The translations under genes were made by a program, and so were the position numbers. The notes beneath the pieces were generated by a model, which had not been told where the DNA came from, did no database searches, and saw only the letters and a list, made by a program, of their open reading frames with translations. A stretch of DNA of 64,000 bases from Caldisericota bacterium (lineage in GTDB: Bacteria > Caldisericota > JANLFM01): assembly GCA_024655865.1 (NCBI GenBank), contig JANLFM010000002.1, positions 83,647 through 147,646 of the forward strand. Reading direction: 5' to 3'. This document shows positions 33,675-42,617 of this stretch, piece by piece. The stretch's first letter is position 1; every line of letters starts with the position of its first letter.

Positions 33675-35402
33675 ATGAGGAAACCACCGGGAGAGAAATT
33701 TTTATGGCCTAAAAGATTGAGGCCTGAAATCAGGCTTCATCCTTCTTTTATTGCTTTGTTCCTCCTTTTTTGGGTCGTGGCCCGAATCTATATCCCCATT
33801 ATTTCCCCGAACTTCGAATCCAGAGAGGCCTGGCTACTTGCGTCTTTAATCACGCTTTTCTGTGCTATTTCTCTCGTTTTTCACCTTTATGCCCACAGAG
33901 GCATGGAGCGGCTTCTAAAGGTAAAGAATGGAACCCGGGCAGCTTTAGGTTTTCTGGGTGATCTCGCTCAGGAAAGGTCTTGGAGCACTTCAGCAGGAAA
34001 AGAGTTTTTAATCTCGGCAAGCGGTCCCATCCTCCACGGCATGCTCGCTTTAGTTTCTTACTTTTTATGGAACGCTCAGTTCGGCCCGGCATGGAACGCC
34101 GCGACCTCCTTCTTGATTATTTTTAACCTCTTCCTTGGGGCTCTGAACATGGCACCCTTTTACCCTTTCGATGGGGGGAGAATTTTCCTGGCCCTTCTTC
34201 CCCCAGTTTCCGAGAGGAAAATGTCCCTTTTAGGAAGGGGGGCATCCCTCGCTTTATTCGCGTGGGGTTTATTCCTCTTTTTCCAGGGAATCCAGTACGG
34301 CCGGGAATCCGGATCATTCACAATGCTCCTTGCCCTCTTGATCTTCTGGGAATCCCAGGGAACTTTTAATCTTCCTCCCGGCTGGAAAAGGGTATCAAGG
34401 TTTAAGTTCTTGAACGTGGCCCTTTCCCTTATCCTTGTCCCCCTGATGCTTCTTTCTTTTCTCTCCTTCCTTCCCCTTGCTTCCGGGATCGAGGCCCCAG
34501 GAACAGCGCTCCAGGTAGAGGGAATGATTAAATTGCCCTCTGAGTTTATTCATCCTCCTCAGGGCCATTTTCTTTTGACTTCGGTTTTTTCCCAGACCCC
34601 AATAATTTTCGCGGAGTGGCTCTATGCAAATTTCGATCCCGGCGTGGAGATCGTCCCTCCGGAGCGCGTGATTCCCCCGGTGGTCACTGCCGAAGAATGG
34701 ATGAGGATGAATTACATGAACCTTGAGGAAAGTAAGGCCAACGCCATCTATGTGGCTCTGACCCTTGCCGGTTACCACCCGACCCTTGAAGGACAAGGGG
34801 CAAGGGTCGTTTCTATAAATGAGGAGAGCCCGGCGAAAGGGGTGCTTCAGAGAGGGGACATCATCATCCAGGCAAACGGGATAAAAATTGAGCAGGCACA
34901 GGATTTAAAAGAAGTGATCAGTTCCTCAAACCCTCAGGAAAAAATTAAGCTCACGGTAAAAAGGAATAACGAAGTCCTCTTCCTGGAAACTTCCCTGATC
35001 AAGCCGGAAAAACCCGATGAGAAGCCTTATCTGGGTATTACCGTGGAAAGTGCAGAGATGGTGCTTGAAACTCCTATTCCGGTTAAGATTGCCCCTCAAA
35101 AAATAGTGGGCGGCCCCTCCGCGGGATTGATGTTCTCCCTTTCCCTTTATAACCTCCTCATTCCCGCTGATCTCACAGGGGGGAGGCTAATCGCCGGGAC
35201 CGGAACCATTGACCGAGAAGGAAAGGTAGGTCCCGTCGGAGGAGTAGAAATGAAAGTGAGGGCAGCAGAAAGAGCAGGAGCGGAGTACTTCCTCTCACCT
35301 GAGGAAAATTACCAGGATGCTCTGAAGGCTGCATCAAAAATTAAGGTAATCAAAGTAAAGACCATTCAGGAGGCCATCGTCTTCCTGAAATCCTCAAATT
35401 AG
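33675..35402 (+). CDS. Membrane fusion: M50-like domain + PDZ + Lon-type protease
   Basis: 575 aa. Residues 20-235 form a multi-span M50-like domain: HLYAH at 70-74 stands where site-2 proteases have HExxH (the catalytic Glu is Leu71) and NMAPFYPFDGG at 158-168 keeps the NxxPxxPxDG motif. After another membrane segment (245-268) comes a SepM/YlbL-like portion: IEAPGTALQVEG at 272, a PDZ domain (about 370-440, SPAKGVLQRGDII) and a Lon proteolytic domain with Ser482 in GGPSAG and Lys527 in GPVGGVEMK, the intact Ser-Lys dyad. No ATPase domain. It is probably an extracytoplasmic Lon-like protease carrying an inactive S2P-like membrane domain. YlbL/SepM relatives process exported peptides. Confidence 0.85.
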   Translation: MRKPPGEKFLWPKRLRPEIRLHPSFIALFLLFWVVARIYIPIISPNFESREAWLLASLITLFCAISLVFHLYAHRGMERLLKVKNGTRAALGFLGDLAQERSWSTSAGKEFLISASGPILHGMLALVSYFLWNAQFGPAWNAATSFLIIFNLFLGALNMAPFYPFDGGRIFLALLPPVSERKMSLLGRGASLALFAWGLFLFFQGIQYGRESGSFTMLLALLIFWESQGTFNLPPGWKRVSRFKFLNVALSLILVPLMLLSFLSFLPLASGIEAPGTALQVEGMIKLPSEFIHPPQGHFLLTSVFSQTPIIFAEWLYANFDPGVEIVPPERVIPPVVTAEEWMRMNYMNLEESKANAIYVALTLAGYHPTLEGQGARVVSINEESPAKGVLQRGDIIIQANGIKIEQAQDLKEVISSSNPQEKIKLTVKRNNEVLFLETSLIKPEKPDEKPYLGITVESAEMVLETPIPVKIAPQKIVGGPSAGLMFSLSLYNLLIPADLTGGRLIAGTGTIDREGKVGPVGGVEMKVRAAERAGAEYFLSPEENYQDALKAASKIKVIKVKTIQEAIVFLKSSN

Positions 35403-35407
35403 GGTGG

Positions 35408-36274
35408 TCAGGAGGAGCTTTTCTTTTTCTCTGAGCGAGAATAGTCCACCGCGGCCCTGGCTAGTTTGACTGCGATACTCCCTCCAGGAACGATCATCCC
35501 TAAGGCATCCGCTCCCAGGTCGAAAAGCAGATCCTTCTTCAAGACGGCCTTAACTGCCTGTTTGAAGGTTCTACCACCGGTTCTCATTTCCCCAGTGAGG
35601 CCATCGAATTCCGCCACTCCCTGGCGCTCCTTGGGAATCCAGTGATATTCAAAAGCGTAAACCGGTCTGTAGTAAAGCTCGATCCTTGACAAGGTAATTT
35701 TCTCTTCATAAACTTTATCCGCCTGCAAGGGCTTCATCAGTTCCTGCAGCACCTGGCGTACTACGAAGGAAGCTCTGATTTCTGGCGGGATTACTACTCC
35801 CTGAAAGGGGTAATTTTCCAGATCCTCGATCTCCTCCAACCTGAACCTGAAAGCATAAGAATAATCACGCTTTTCTCCACTAATTCCATCAAAATAGGAA
35901 ACCCCCTGATGCTCCTCCTTACATTGTTCAGTGCCGGGGACAATGATAACGCGACCCAGCTTCTTGTCCTCACAAGGCGTGAAGTTCAAATTAGCAATCG
36001 TGACGCTTTGAACCTCAGGACCGGAGATTTGTACCGGAAATTTGCGCAGGCGGTCATAAGCATAGCTCGTCCTAAATTCTATAAGCCAGAATGGCTCGTA
36101 TCTTTTCTCTTCGTAGGTAATCTTGATATCCTCTCCCTTGGGGCGGCTGAGCAAGCTAGAAAGACCAGATGAGAAAACCCCTGCTTTCTTGTCCCAGGCG
36201 CGTTCCCTGGCCTGTTCCATGCTGAGAATCTCGGGAATTAGAAAAACTTTCTCTTCAGAAATAGTGATCTCCAT
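35408..36274 (-). CDS. Conserved-looking protein of unknown function
   Basis: 288 aa, soluble, without signal peptide. Two regions look like diverged repeats: YEPFWLIEFRTSYAYDR early and YRPVYAFEYHWIPKE late, each followed by a GISGEKR or GLTGEMR sequence, in the manner of the YxPxWxxxY repeats seen in some membrane-anchored or PepSY-like proteins. A glycine-containing segment near 255-270 (DALGMIVPGGSIAV) could be membrane-active. I do not recognise a function. It lies tail to tail with the Lon-fusion gene, 5 bp apart, and has GAGGGGA before the ATG. Confidence 0.65.
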   Translation of the reverse strand: MEITISEEKVFLIPEILSMEQARERAWDKKAGVFSSGLSSLLSRPKGEDIKITYEEKRYEPFWLIEFRTSYAYDRLRKFPVQISGPEVQSVTIANLNFTPCEDKKLGRVIIVPGTEQCKEEHQGVSYFDGISGEKRDYSYAFRFRLEEIEDLENYPFQGVVIPPEIRASFVVRQVLQELMKPLQADKVYEEKITLSRIELYYRPVYAFEYHWIPKERQGVAEFDGLTGEMRTGGRTFKQAVKAVLKKDLLFDLGADALGMIVPGGSIAVKLARAAVDYSRSEKKKSSS

Positions 36275-36649
36275 GTTTCCCCTCGTTTTTTCTAGATTTT
36301 ACTACTAAATGAGGTTCTGAACGCTTCCGTAACAAAAATCTTTGTGAAATCGGGGGCAAGTTTGGGCGGAATCTCCATCCGGCTCAAAAAGGTTTTAAGG
36401 CCCATTTTGCACCTTATATCCAGAAGCTCAACTGGAGAGCAGAAACTGGCTTTCTCAATAATGCAAGCTACGTCTCCGATCTTTCTTTAAATTTACAAAA
36501 TTATAAAAGGAGAGAGGAAGGCACCAGCGCAAAAGAAAGGAATAAATGGGCAATGGAAGGATAGGCAGGGGAAATTTTTTCCAAAACTTAACAATAATTT
36601 GCTAAAATACCCCTTTTCTTAATATGATTTTTAAAAAAGGAGAACAGCC
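36275..36649. other. 375-bp gap without recognised gene
   Basis: No start-plus-ribosome-site frame or RNA gene was found. The right third is AT-rich and presumably holds the promoter of the following membrane gene (AACAATAATTTGCTAAAAT region near 36590), which has AAAGGAGAA before its ATG. Confidence 0.5.
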
Positions 36650-37456
36650 ATGTCTCTTAGATACAGAGAAAACATCTTATGGGGAGTTTTTTTCTTAGTC
36701 ATCGGTTTTTTTCTTCTTTTAGATAGATTGGGTGTTTTTGGAACAGTAGAATTTCCGCTTTCATCCATTATTTTTCTGGCCTTCACCCTTGCCTTTCTCG
36801 GCCTTTATTTTTTCAAGGAGCGCTCCTGGCCAATGCTTGTCCCCACTTTCGTGTTCTTAGGGCTAACCCTGCTCACTTTGAACGGATCCCGGGGATGGTT
36901 TCCGGGAGAGGTGGGTGCAGGGGCTCTGCTTATCTGCATCAGCATCCCCTTTCTGATCGCCTTTTTCCAGAAGACCTGGAACTGGGGGGTACTGATCCCG
37001 GGAGGAATCCTTTTCTTTGTGGGAGTTGCGGTAGCGCTCTCGGCCTATCTTCATTCTTCCTTCGTGCCCGCTATCATCCTCTGGGGGATAGGGATCTCTT
37101 TCTTCTTTGTTTTTCTGGCCAAAAATTCCAATTGGTGGGCGATAATTCCCGGAGGGATTTTGTCGACTGTGGGGTTTCTTCCTCCTTTAACCGCCTTTTG
37201 GGGAGTAACTTCTGCAGGATGGGTGGGCGGTTTAGTGTGCGCTGGTTTTGCGGCCACATTTGGTCTGGTTTACCTCGTAGACCCCAAATGGCAAACGCGC
37301 TGGGCCCTTTATCCCTTCGGCTTCCTGCTCTTTTTAGCCTTATGTTTCGTCTTCTTCGGAGAACTGGCCGCCAAATGGTGGCCCCTTCTTTTAATCGCCC
37401 TGGGCGTGTACCTTCTGGTTATCAATTTGCTGCGCTGGAGCAGGTCCAGAATTTAG
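36650..37456 (+). CDS. Multi-span membrane protein with internal repeat
   Basis: 268 aa, about nine hydrophobic segments. Two copies of a NW-x2-IPGGIL element (NWGVLIPGGIL and NWWAIIPGGIL, about 50 residues apart) show an internal duplication, each preceded by a FFxK-x2-NW sequence. The arrangement resembles LiaF/phage-shock transmembrane domains and other small bacterial membrane proteins without known function. Followed 87 bp later by an exported protein gene. Confidence 0.75.
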   Translation: MSLRYRENILWGVFFLVIGFFLLLDRLGVFGTVEFPLSSIIFLAFTLAFLGLYFFKERSWPMLVPTFVFLGLTLLTLNGSRGWFPGEVGAGALLICISIPFLIAFFQKTWNWGVLIPGGILFFVGVAVALSAYLHSSFVPAIILWGIGISFFFVFLAKNSNWWAIIPGGILSTVGFLPPLTAFWGVTSAGWVGGLVCAGFAATFGLVYLVDPKWQTRWALYPFGFLLFLALCFVFFGELAAKWWPLLLIALGVYLLVINLLRWSRSRI

Positions 37457-37543
37457 CAACTAATTGTTGCACAAATAAAAGTGAACCTTTTGGGCTCCAT
37501 TGGCGTATGTAGATATAAGAAATAAAAAGGAGGGAGTCCAGAA

Positions 37544-38230
37544 ATGGCATTCAGGAAAACGGTTTTCTTTTTAGCGCTTCCCGCCCTATTGGGAGCTATA
37601 CTTCTTTTTTCACCGTTCCCAGGCTCTGCGCAAGACCGGGGCCTTGAGGAGCGTTCAAGTTTGGCTCAGACAGAAGGGAGTTCTACCTTAGGGGACACTT
37701 CTCAAATTCAGCCTCTTGCCCAGGAAATGGATACTCTTTCCCCAGATCAGGGAGAAATCACGCCCCTCCTGAGCACGAACCCCTGCCAGGGCTGTCAAAA
37801 TCTGGGGGAATGTGGCAATCCGGCAAGCCAGACTGTCTCAGGAACAGTTTTCGAGCAATGCGAGCACGTTCGGGCAAGAGAAAGGGTGGCTACAGAGAAC
37901 TGTGAACAAATCCAGATCAGGGAGAGGGTTACCCAGGAGAATCGGGCTCTTAAAGCCACAGATACCCCCAGCACTCCGAAAGGTGTGCACGCGGCGATTG
38001 ATCTCCCTGAAGAAACTGTGGAAGCACTGAGGAGTCAAGGTCTGGGATACGGAGAAATAGTCATTATCCAGGAACTGGCGGAGCAGTCTGGAAAAACCGT
38101 GGACGAGATAGTTGCCCTTTTCCAGGAGGGCTATGGATGGGGAGAGACAGCTTCGCTCTTGGGAGTTGACTTCCACGGTATCGGAGAAATTGTCTCTCAA
38201 GGACAGAAAAGCACCCAACGCGGAAAGTAA
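37544..38230 (+). CDS. Exported protein with Cys-rich and RERV repeat region
   Basis: 228 aa. A signal peptide (to about residue 30, cleavage near SAQD) is followed by a low-complexity acidic linker, a Cys-rich patch (NPCQGCQNLGECG), and two copies of a charged repeat (EQCEHVRARERVATEN and EQIQIRERVTQEN). The C-terminal 60 residues form a compact helical domain, with LGYGEIVIIQELAEQSG and EGYGWGETASLLGVD, two related GYG-x-(E) helices. Function unknown. AGGAGGGAG precedes the ATG and a terminator follows. Confidence 0.75.
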   Translation: MAFRKTVFFLALPALLGAILLFSPFPGSAQDRGLEERSSLAQTEGSSTLGDTSQIQPLAQEMDTLSPDQGEITPLLSTNPCQGCQNLGECGNPASQTVSGTVFEQCEHVRARERVATENCEQIQIRERVTQENRALKATDTPSTPKGVHAAIDLPEETVEALRSQGLGYGEIVIIQELAEQSGKTVDEIVALFQEGYGWGETASLLGVDFHGIGEIVSQGQKSTQRGK

Positions 38231-38252
38231 CTAATTTTTACGCTGAAAAAGA

Positions 38253-38295
38253 AAAAGCTCCGAATGGTATAAAAGCCCTCGGAGCTTTTCTTTTT
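38253..38295 (+). terminator. Terminator after the exported-protein gene
   Basis: AAAAGCTCCGA (38253-38263) pairs with TCGGAGCTTTT (38279-38289), 11 bp with a 15-base loop, followed by CTTTTT. It insulates the CIRCE-controlled operon that begins 54 bp further on. Confidence 0.8.
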
Positions 38296-38348
38296 CCGGA
38301 AATGAATTCCCCTTTTTATTTGTTTTAAAAAAAGCTAAAATAGCTTCC

Positions 38349-38375
38349 TTAGCACTCTCTTGACAGGAGTGCTAA
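38349..38375 (+). promoter_or_regulatory. CIRCE operator (HrcA binding site)
   Basis: TTAGCACTC-N9-GAGTGCTAA is a perfect match to the CIRCE consensus. A TTGACA -35 (38360-38365) lies inside the 9-base spacer and its end, so HrcA binding would block the promoter; the -10 is weaker (TTAAAT at 38385-38390, 19-base spacing). The first gene downstream starts at 38415 with GGGAGG. CIRCE usually controls groESL or dnaK operons; here it precedes an ABC exporter and a P-type ATPase. Confidence 0.95.
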
Positions 38376-38414
38376 GATTGAGAATTAAATGTTTGCTTCC
38401 GGGAGGTAGAAAAA

Positions 38415-39428
38415 ATGGATGTAATAATCGAAGCAGAAAAATTGACGAAGATCTACCCCGGCGGCGTGCTGGCTGTGGACCATATTGACCTCTCTGTAAA
38501 GGAAGGAGAGATTTTTGGTTTCCTGGGTCCGAACGGCGCAGGGAAAAGCACTACCATAATGATGCTCGTAACCCTTCTTCATCCCACTGAAGGAAAGGCC
38601 CGCATTGCCGGGTGGGATATAGTACAACATCGTGGTCGAGTGCGCAGCGTTCTGGGCTATGTTTCCCAGGATATCGCCGTGGATGAGTATCTCACGGGCT
38701 GGGAAAACCTTCTGCTCCAGGGCAAACTCTATCACCTTTCACCCCAGGAGATTAAAACCAGGGGAAAGGAAGTCCTGGAAATGGTGGACCTCTGGGAGAG
38801 AAAGGACGAACTGGTCCAGAATTATTCAGGAGGTATGAGGAAGCGCCTGGACATTGCCTGTGGGTTGATTCACCGGCCGCGCATTCTTTTTCTGGATGAG
38901 CCCACCCTGGGATTGGACATCCAGACCCGTTCCAAGATCTGGGAGTACATTCGCCAGCTTCGCTCCGAGCACAAGATGACCATCTTCCTCACCACACATT
39001 ACATGGACGAAGCCGATAAGCTCTGCGATCGAATCGCCATTATCGACCACGGGAAGATCATGGCAATTGGAACCCCTTTGGAGTTAAAACGCTCCGTGGG
39101 AGGAGACCTCGTATCCATTAAGTTTCAAGAAAACGGAAACGGTCAGAGGGAGGAAATTTTTACTGCTTTGAAGGAATTCCCCTTGGTTGAGAGCGTAAAG
39201 GAGAAGGACTCTCAACTTTTGATTGTTACTAAAGACGGGAACACGGCAATCCCCCAGATATTGTCCAGGCTGCACGATATGGGGGCAGAAGTTCAAAGTA
39301 TCTCCATGAAAAGACCGTCCCTGGACGACGTCTTTCTCTTTTACACCGGCCGACAGTTGAGGGATGAGGAAGCCTCCCCTCAGGATTTTTATCGGATGCG
39401 AATGGCCTTAAGGAGGGCAAAAAGATGA
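38415..39428 (+). CDS. ABC exporter ATPase, DrrA/CcmA-like
   Basis: 337 aa. Walker A GPNGAGKST (about 41-49), Q-loop VSQDIAVDEYLTG, signature YSGGMRKRL, Walker B ILFLDEPTLGLD and the H-switch TTHYMDEAD are all present. The C-terminal extension ending MKRPSLDDVFLFYTGRQLRDEE is typical of the daunorubicin-resistance (DrrA) family. It energises export through the membrane subunit encoded next (ATGA overlap of 4 bp). The gene is first after a CIRCE element, so it should be induced by heat or protein-folding stress. Confidence 0.93.
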   Translation: MDVIIEAEKLTKIYPGGVLAVDHIDLSVKEGEIFGFLGPNGAGKSTTIMMLVTLLHPTEGKARIAGWDIVQHRGRVRSVLGYVSQDIAVDEYLTGWENLLLQGKLYHLSPQEIKTRGKEVLEMVDLWERKDELVQNYSGGMRKRLDIACGLIHRPRILFLDEPTLGLDIQTRSKIWEYIRQLRSEHKMTIFLTTHYMDEADKLCDRIAIIDHGKIMAIGTPLELKRSVGGDLVSIKFQENGNGQREEIFTALKEFPLVESVKEKDSQLLIVTKDGNTAIPQILSRLHDMGAEVQSISMKRPSLDDVFLFYTGRQLRDEEASPQDFYRMRMALRRAKR

Positions 39429-40204
39429 AAAGGTTAACAAATATCCTATCTGATATCTGGTATGTTTGCTGGCGGGAAATGAAGCACTTCTGGGGCCAGA
39501 AGGTGCGCATTTTAATGAACATCATTCAACCTGTGATCTGGTTGGGATTGATGGGCAACATGTTCTCCAATATCACAGCCATTCCCGGCTTCCCTGCAAA
39601 GTCATACCTGCAGTTTATGACCCCGGGTGTGATTGCCATGACTTCCATCTTCGGTGCAGCTTTTGGGGGTATGTCCATCGTTTTTGACCGTCGTTTTGGT
39701 TATTTGAACAAGCTCCTCGCCTCCCCCATTTCCCGCGTCTCCATTCCTATGGGGAAAATGCTTTCCAGCGCCCTACAGGCGGGAATCCAGAGCATTATTA
39801 TCGTGTTGATCGCTCTGGCTTTAGGAGTGAAGTTCGGCACTGGATTTACGGGCGTCCTAGTTATGGTGCTGGTTGCCATGCTCCTAACCCTGGCGATCTC
39901 AGGAATATCCCTTTCCCTCTCCGCAGTTTTAAAAACTCAGGAATCCCTGATGGCCGTGGTGAACTTCCTCACCATGCCTCTGATCTTCACCTCAAACGCC
40001 ATGTTCCCTACAAATATGATGCCCAAATGGTTGGCTTCAATTGCTTCCTACAATCCTGTCTCTTTCGCTGTGGAACCCATGCGCAATTTAATTTTGGGCT
40101 CCTGGAATTGGGGCGCCCTGGGAGTTGATATCGTAGCCTTAATCGGATTTGGGGTTTTGATGACCATAATCGCAACATTGCTTTTCCGGCGTAGTGTAGC
40201 TTAA
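39425..40204 (+). CDS. ABC-2 type permease, DrrB-like
   Basis: 259 aa with six membrane segments, ABC2_membrane family. GFPAKSYLQFMTPGVIAMTSIFGAAFGGMSIVFDRRFGYLNKLL-type sequence (motifs YLQFMTPGV and FDRRFGYLNKLLASP) is the diagnostic coupling-helix region of DrrB/NodJ exporters. It forms the membrane pore for the preceding ATPase. The P-type ATPase gene follows 13 bp later, so the three are probably one transcript. Confidence 0.9.
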   Translation: MKRLTNILSDIWYVCWREMKHFWGQKVRILMNIIQPVIWLGLMGNMFSNITAIPGFPAKSYLQFMTPGVIAMTSIFGAAFGGMSIVFDRRFGYLNKLLASPISRVSIPMGKMLSSALQAGIQSIIIVLIALALGVKFGTGFTGVLVMVLVAMLLTLAISGISLSLSAVLKTQESLMAVVNFLTMPLIFTSNAMFPTNMMPKWLASIASYNPVSFAVEPMRNLILGSWNWGALGVDIVALIGFGVLMTIIATLLFRRSVA

Positions 40205-40217
40205 AATTTGATTCACG

Positions 40218-42614
40218 ATGCAGTTCAGGTCCACGGGAGAGTTTTCCTCTCTTTCCATAGAAGAAGCCTTTAAGGAGCTGGAGAGCTCTCCTCGGGGCTT
40301 GAGTGAGGAAGAAGCCAGGGCTCGGCTTTCACTCTGGGGTTACAACGAAATCCCGGAGAAAAGGATGAGTCCTGTTGTGTTTTTCCTTACCCGCTTCTGG
40401 GGACCCATGCCCTGGCTTTTGGAAATTGCCATTCTCTTCTCTTTCTTATTGGGGCGGACTCTGGAAGGCGTTTTGATCTCTTTTCTCCTCCTCTTGAACG
40501 CCATCATTGGGTTCTGGCACAGGTGGAACTCCACAAAGACCGTGGAACTTTTAAAGAAGAACCTGCATGTGAGCGCTCGAATTTTGAGGGATGGTGAGAT
40601 CAAAATTAGAGAGGCCAGGGAATTGGTCCCCGGGGATGTAGTTTATCTCAAGCAGGGAGATTTCATTCCCGCAGACCTGAAAGCGTTTCGGGGTGAAGCT
40701 ACGGTGGACCAATCGGCGATCACCGGGGAATCTCTGCCAGTTTCTGTAAAAGAAGGCGGAATTTTGTATTCCGGATCAATACTCAAGCGGGGTGAGCTGA
40801 AAGCTCTGGTTTTGAACACCGGCATTCGTTCCTTTTACGGTACTTCTCTGGAACTCGTGAGGATCGCCCAACCCAAATCCCACCAGGAGGAACTAATTCT
40901 CAAAGTTATCAGGTACTCCCTTTTCTTCGCCATGTTCTGCGCCTTAGGAGCCTCGGTATTCGGTATTTTTGCCGGCTTGAGTCTGATTACAATTCTTGAG
41001 TTTGACCTGACCGTGCTCATGGGAGCGGTACCGGTTGCTATCCCGGTGATGCTTACTATCGTCCAGGCAGCTGGGGCTGTGGAGCTCTCGAGGAAGGGTG
41101 TTCTCGTTACCCGCTTAGACTCCGTGGAGGATGCCGCTTCCTGCGACATCCTCTGCCTGGACAAAACGGGGACGATCACGGAAAACAGGATCACCGTGGA
41201 GGGAGTGATTCCTCTTGAGGGGAACGAGGAGGAAGTCCTCCTCTGGGCAGGATTGGCTTCCGAGAAGGACTCCCAGGATCAGATTGACTCCGCAATTCTG
41301 AGTGAAATAGAAAAAAGAAAAATTGACCTTTCGACTTATCGGAGGCTCTCATTTATCCCCTTCGATCCGGAAACGCGCAGGACGGAAGCCCTTGTGGCAA
41401 ATGAGGGCGGCCAGGTGCGTGCTCTTAAAGGAGCCCCTCAGGTAATCGCAGAACTCTTTACTCTCGAAAAGAAGGATAGAGCGAACCTTGAGGGGATAGT
41501 TGAGGAATTTTCAAAAAAGGGCGCAAGGAGCATTGCTGTAGCTATAGAGCGAGAAGGACGGGCCAGGGTTTTGGGAGTGATCGGCCTTTATGACCCTCCA
41601 CGCAAAGAGGCTTTCTCCACTATCAAGAAGTTAAAAAAATTGAACGTGAAACCGATCATGATCACCGGGGACAACATTCTGATTGCCCGGCAAATCGCAA
41701 AACTCGTGGGCATCGGACCTCGAGTGCGAAGCTTCGCTGAATTAAAAGAGCTCCCGGATCAGGAATTCGCTTCCGCACTTGAGCAACTGGACGGGATCGC
41801 CGAGGTCTTCCCCGAGGACAAATATCAGATTGTGAAACACCTTCAGGAGAAAGGTCATATTGTAGGAATGACCGGAGATGGAGTGAACGACTCTCCTGCC
41901 CTAAAGCAGGCGGAGTTGGGGATCGCCGTGGAAAACGCCACGGACGCAGCTCGGGCCTCAGCCAGTGTGGTATTAACCAGACCCGGGATCGATGTAATTC
42001 TGGACTGCCTGATCCTCTCCCGGAAGACCTTCCAGAGGACCTTGACCTGGATTTTAAACAAGATCATAAAAGTGGTGGAGTTTTCCGCGCTGCTCACCTT
42101 AGGATTCCTCTGGCTTAGGACCAGCGTGCTTCCCCTTTTGTATATGGCACTTCTGATCCTGGCTAACGACTTTGCCACAATGTCTCTGGCCACTGATCGG
42201 GTAGAGTTCTCCAGTTCCCCCAATGTCTGGAATGTGAAAAATATTGCCCTGGCAGCTTTAATTCCCGGCTTGCTTTTCTTTGTGGAGGACGCACTGATCC
42301 TTATCTGGGGAAAGTCAATTTTCCCCTTGCCTCAACTTCAAAGCCTGGTACTTCTTGCCCTGGTCTTCAACAGCCAGATGCGCATCATGCTTGTCAGAGA
42401 GAGAAGACACTTCTGGTCTTCCTTGCCCGGTAGAGCACTAACCCTGGCTTTTCTTTTCACCCTCGTTACTTTTTCAGCTTTAGCTGTTTTTGGGGTCGTG
42501 TTTTATCCCCTTTCCCTGGTGGTCGTCCTTGGCCTTTTCCTCTTCATTCTCGCTTGCGCCCTGATTATCGATTTCCCCAAGTTTTACCTTTTCCGCAAGC
42601 TCCTACAGACCTGA
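40218..42614 (+). CDS. P-type (P3A) proton-efflux ATPase
   Basis: 798 aa. Cation-ATPase N-domain start (LSEEEARARLSLWGYNEIPE), actuator TGES (ITGESLPV), phosphorylated Asp315 in CLDKTGTIT, nucleotide-binding KGAPQVI, MITGD and hinge GMTGDGVNDSPALK are intact. The membrane sequence LILANDFATMSLATD near the end matches plasma-membrane proton pumps (P3A) rather than Ca or K pumps. It would expel protons using ATP. The gene has no obvious ribosome site and follows the DrrAB-like genes by 13 bp under the same CIRCE control. It ends 3 bp from the convergent aldolase gene. Confidence 0.9.
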   Translation: MQFRSTGEFSSLSIEEAFKELESSPRGLSEEEARARLSLWGYNEIPEKRMSPVVFFLTRFWGPMPWLLEIAILFSFLLGRTLEGVLISFLLLLNAIIGFWHRWNSTKTVELLKKNLHVSARILRDGEIKIREARELVPGDVVYLKQGDFIPADLKAFRGEATVDQSAITGESLPVSVKEGGILYSGSILKRGELKALVLNTGIRSFYGTSLELVRIAQPKSHQEELILKVIRYSLFFAMFCALGASVFGIFAGLSLITILEFDLTVLMGAVPVAIPVMLTIVQAAGAVELSRKGVLVTRLDSVEDAASCDILCLDKTGTITENRITVEGVIPLEGNEEEVLLWAGLASEKDSQDQIDSAILSEIEKRKIDLSTYRRLSFIPFDPETRRTEALVANEGGQVRALKGAPQVIAELFTLEKKDRANLEGIVEEFSKKGARSIAVAIEREGRARVLGVIGLYDPPRKEAFSTIKKLKKLNVKPIMITGDNILIARQIAKLVGIGPRVRSFAELKELPDQEFASALEQLDGIAEVFPEDKYQIVKHLQEKGHIVGMTGDGVNDSPALKQAELGIAVENATDAARASASVVLTRPGIDVILDCLILSRKTFQRTLTWILNKIIKVVEFSALLTLGFLWLRTSVLPLLYMALLILANDFATMSLATDRVEFSSSPNVWNVKNIALAALIPGLLFFVEDALILIWGKSIFPLPQLQSLVLLALVFNSQMRIMLVRERRHFWSSLPGRALTLAFLFTLVTFSALAVFGVVFYPLSLVVVLGLFLFILACALIIDFPKFYLFRKLLQT

Positions 42615-42617
42615 CCT

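Noticed and set aside
37457-37475. GCAAC/GTTGC short inverted repeat
   Set aside because: Only 5 bp, no T-run and no promoter relation.
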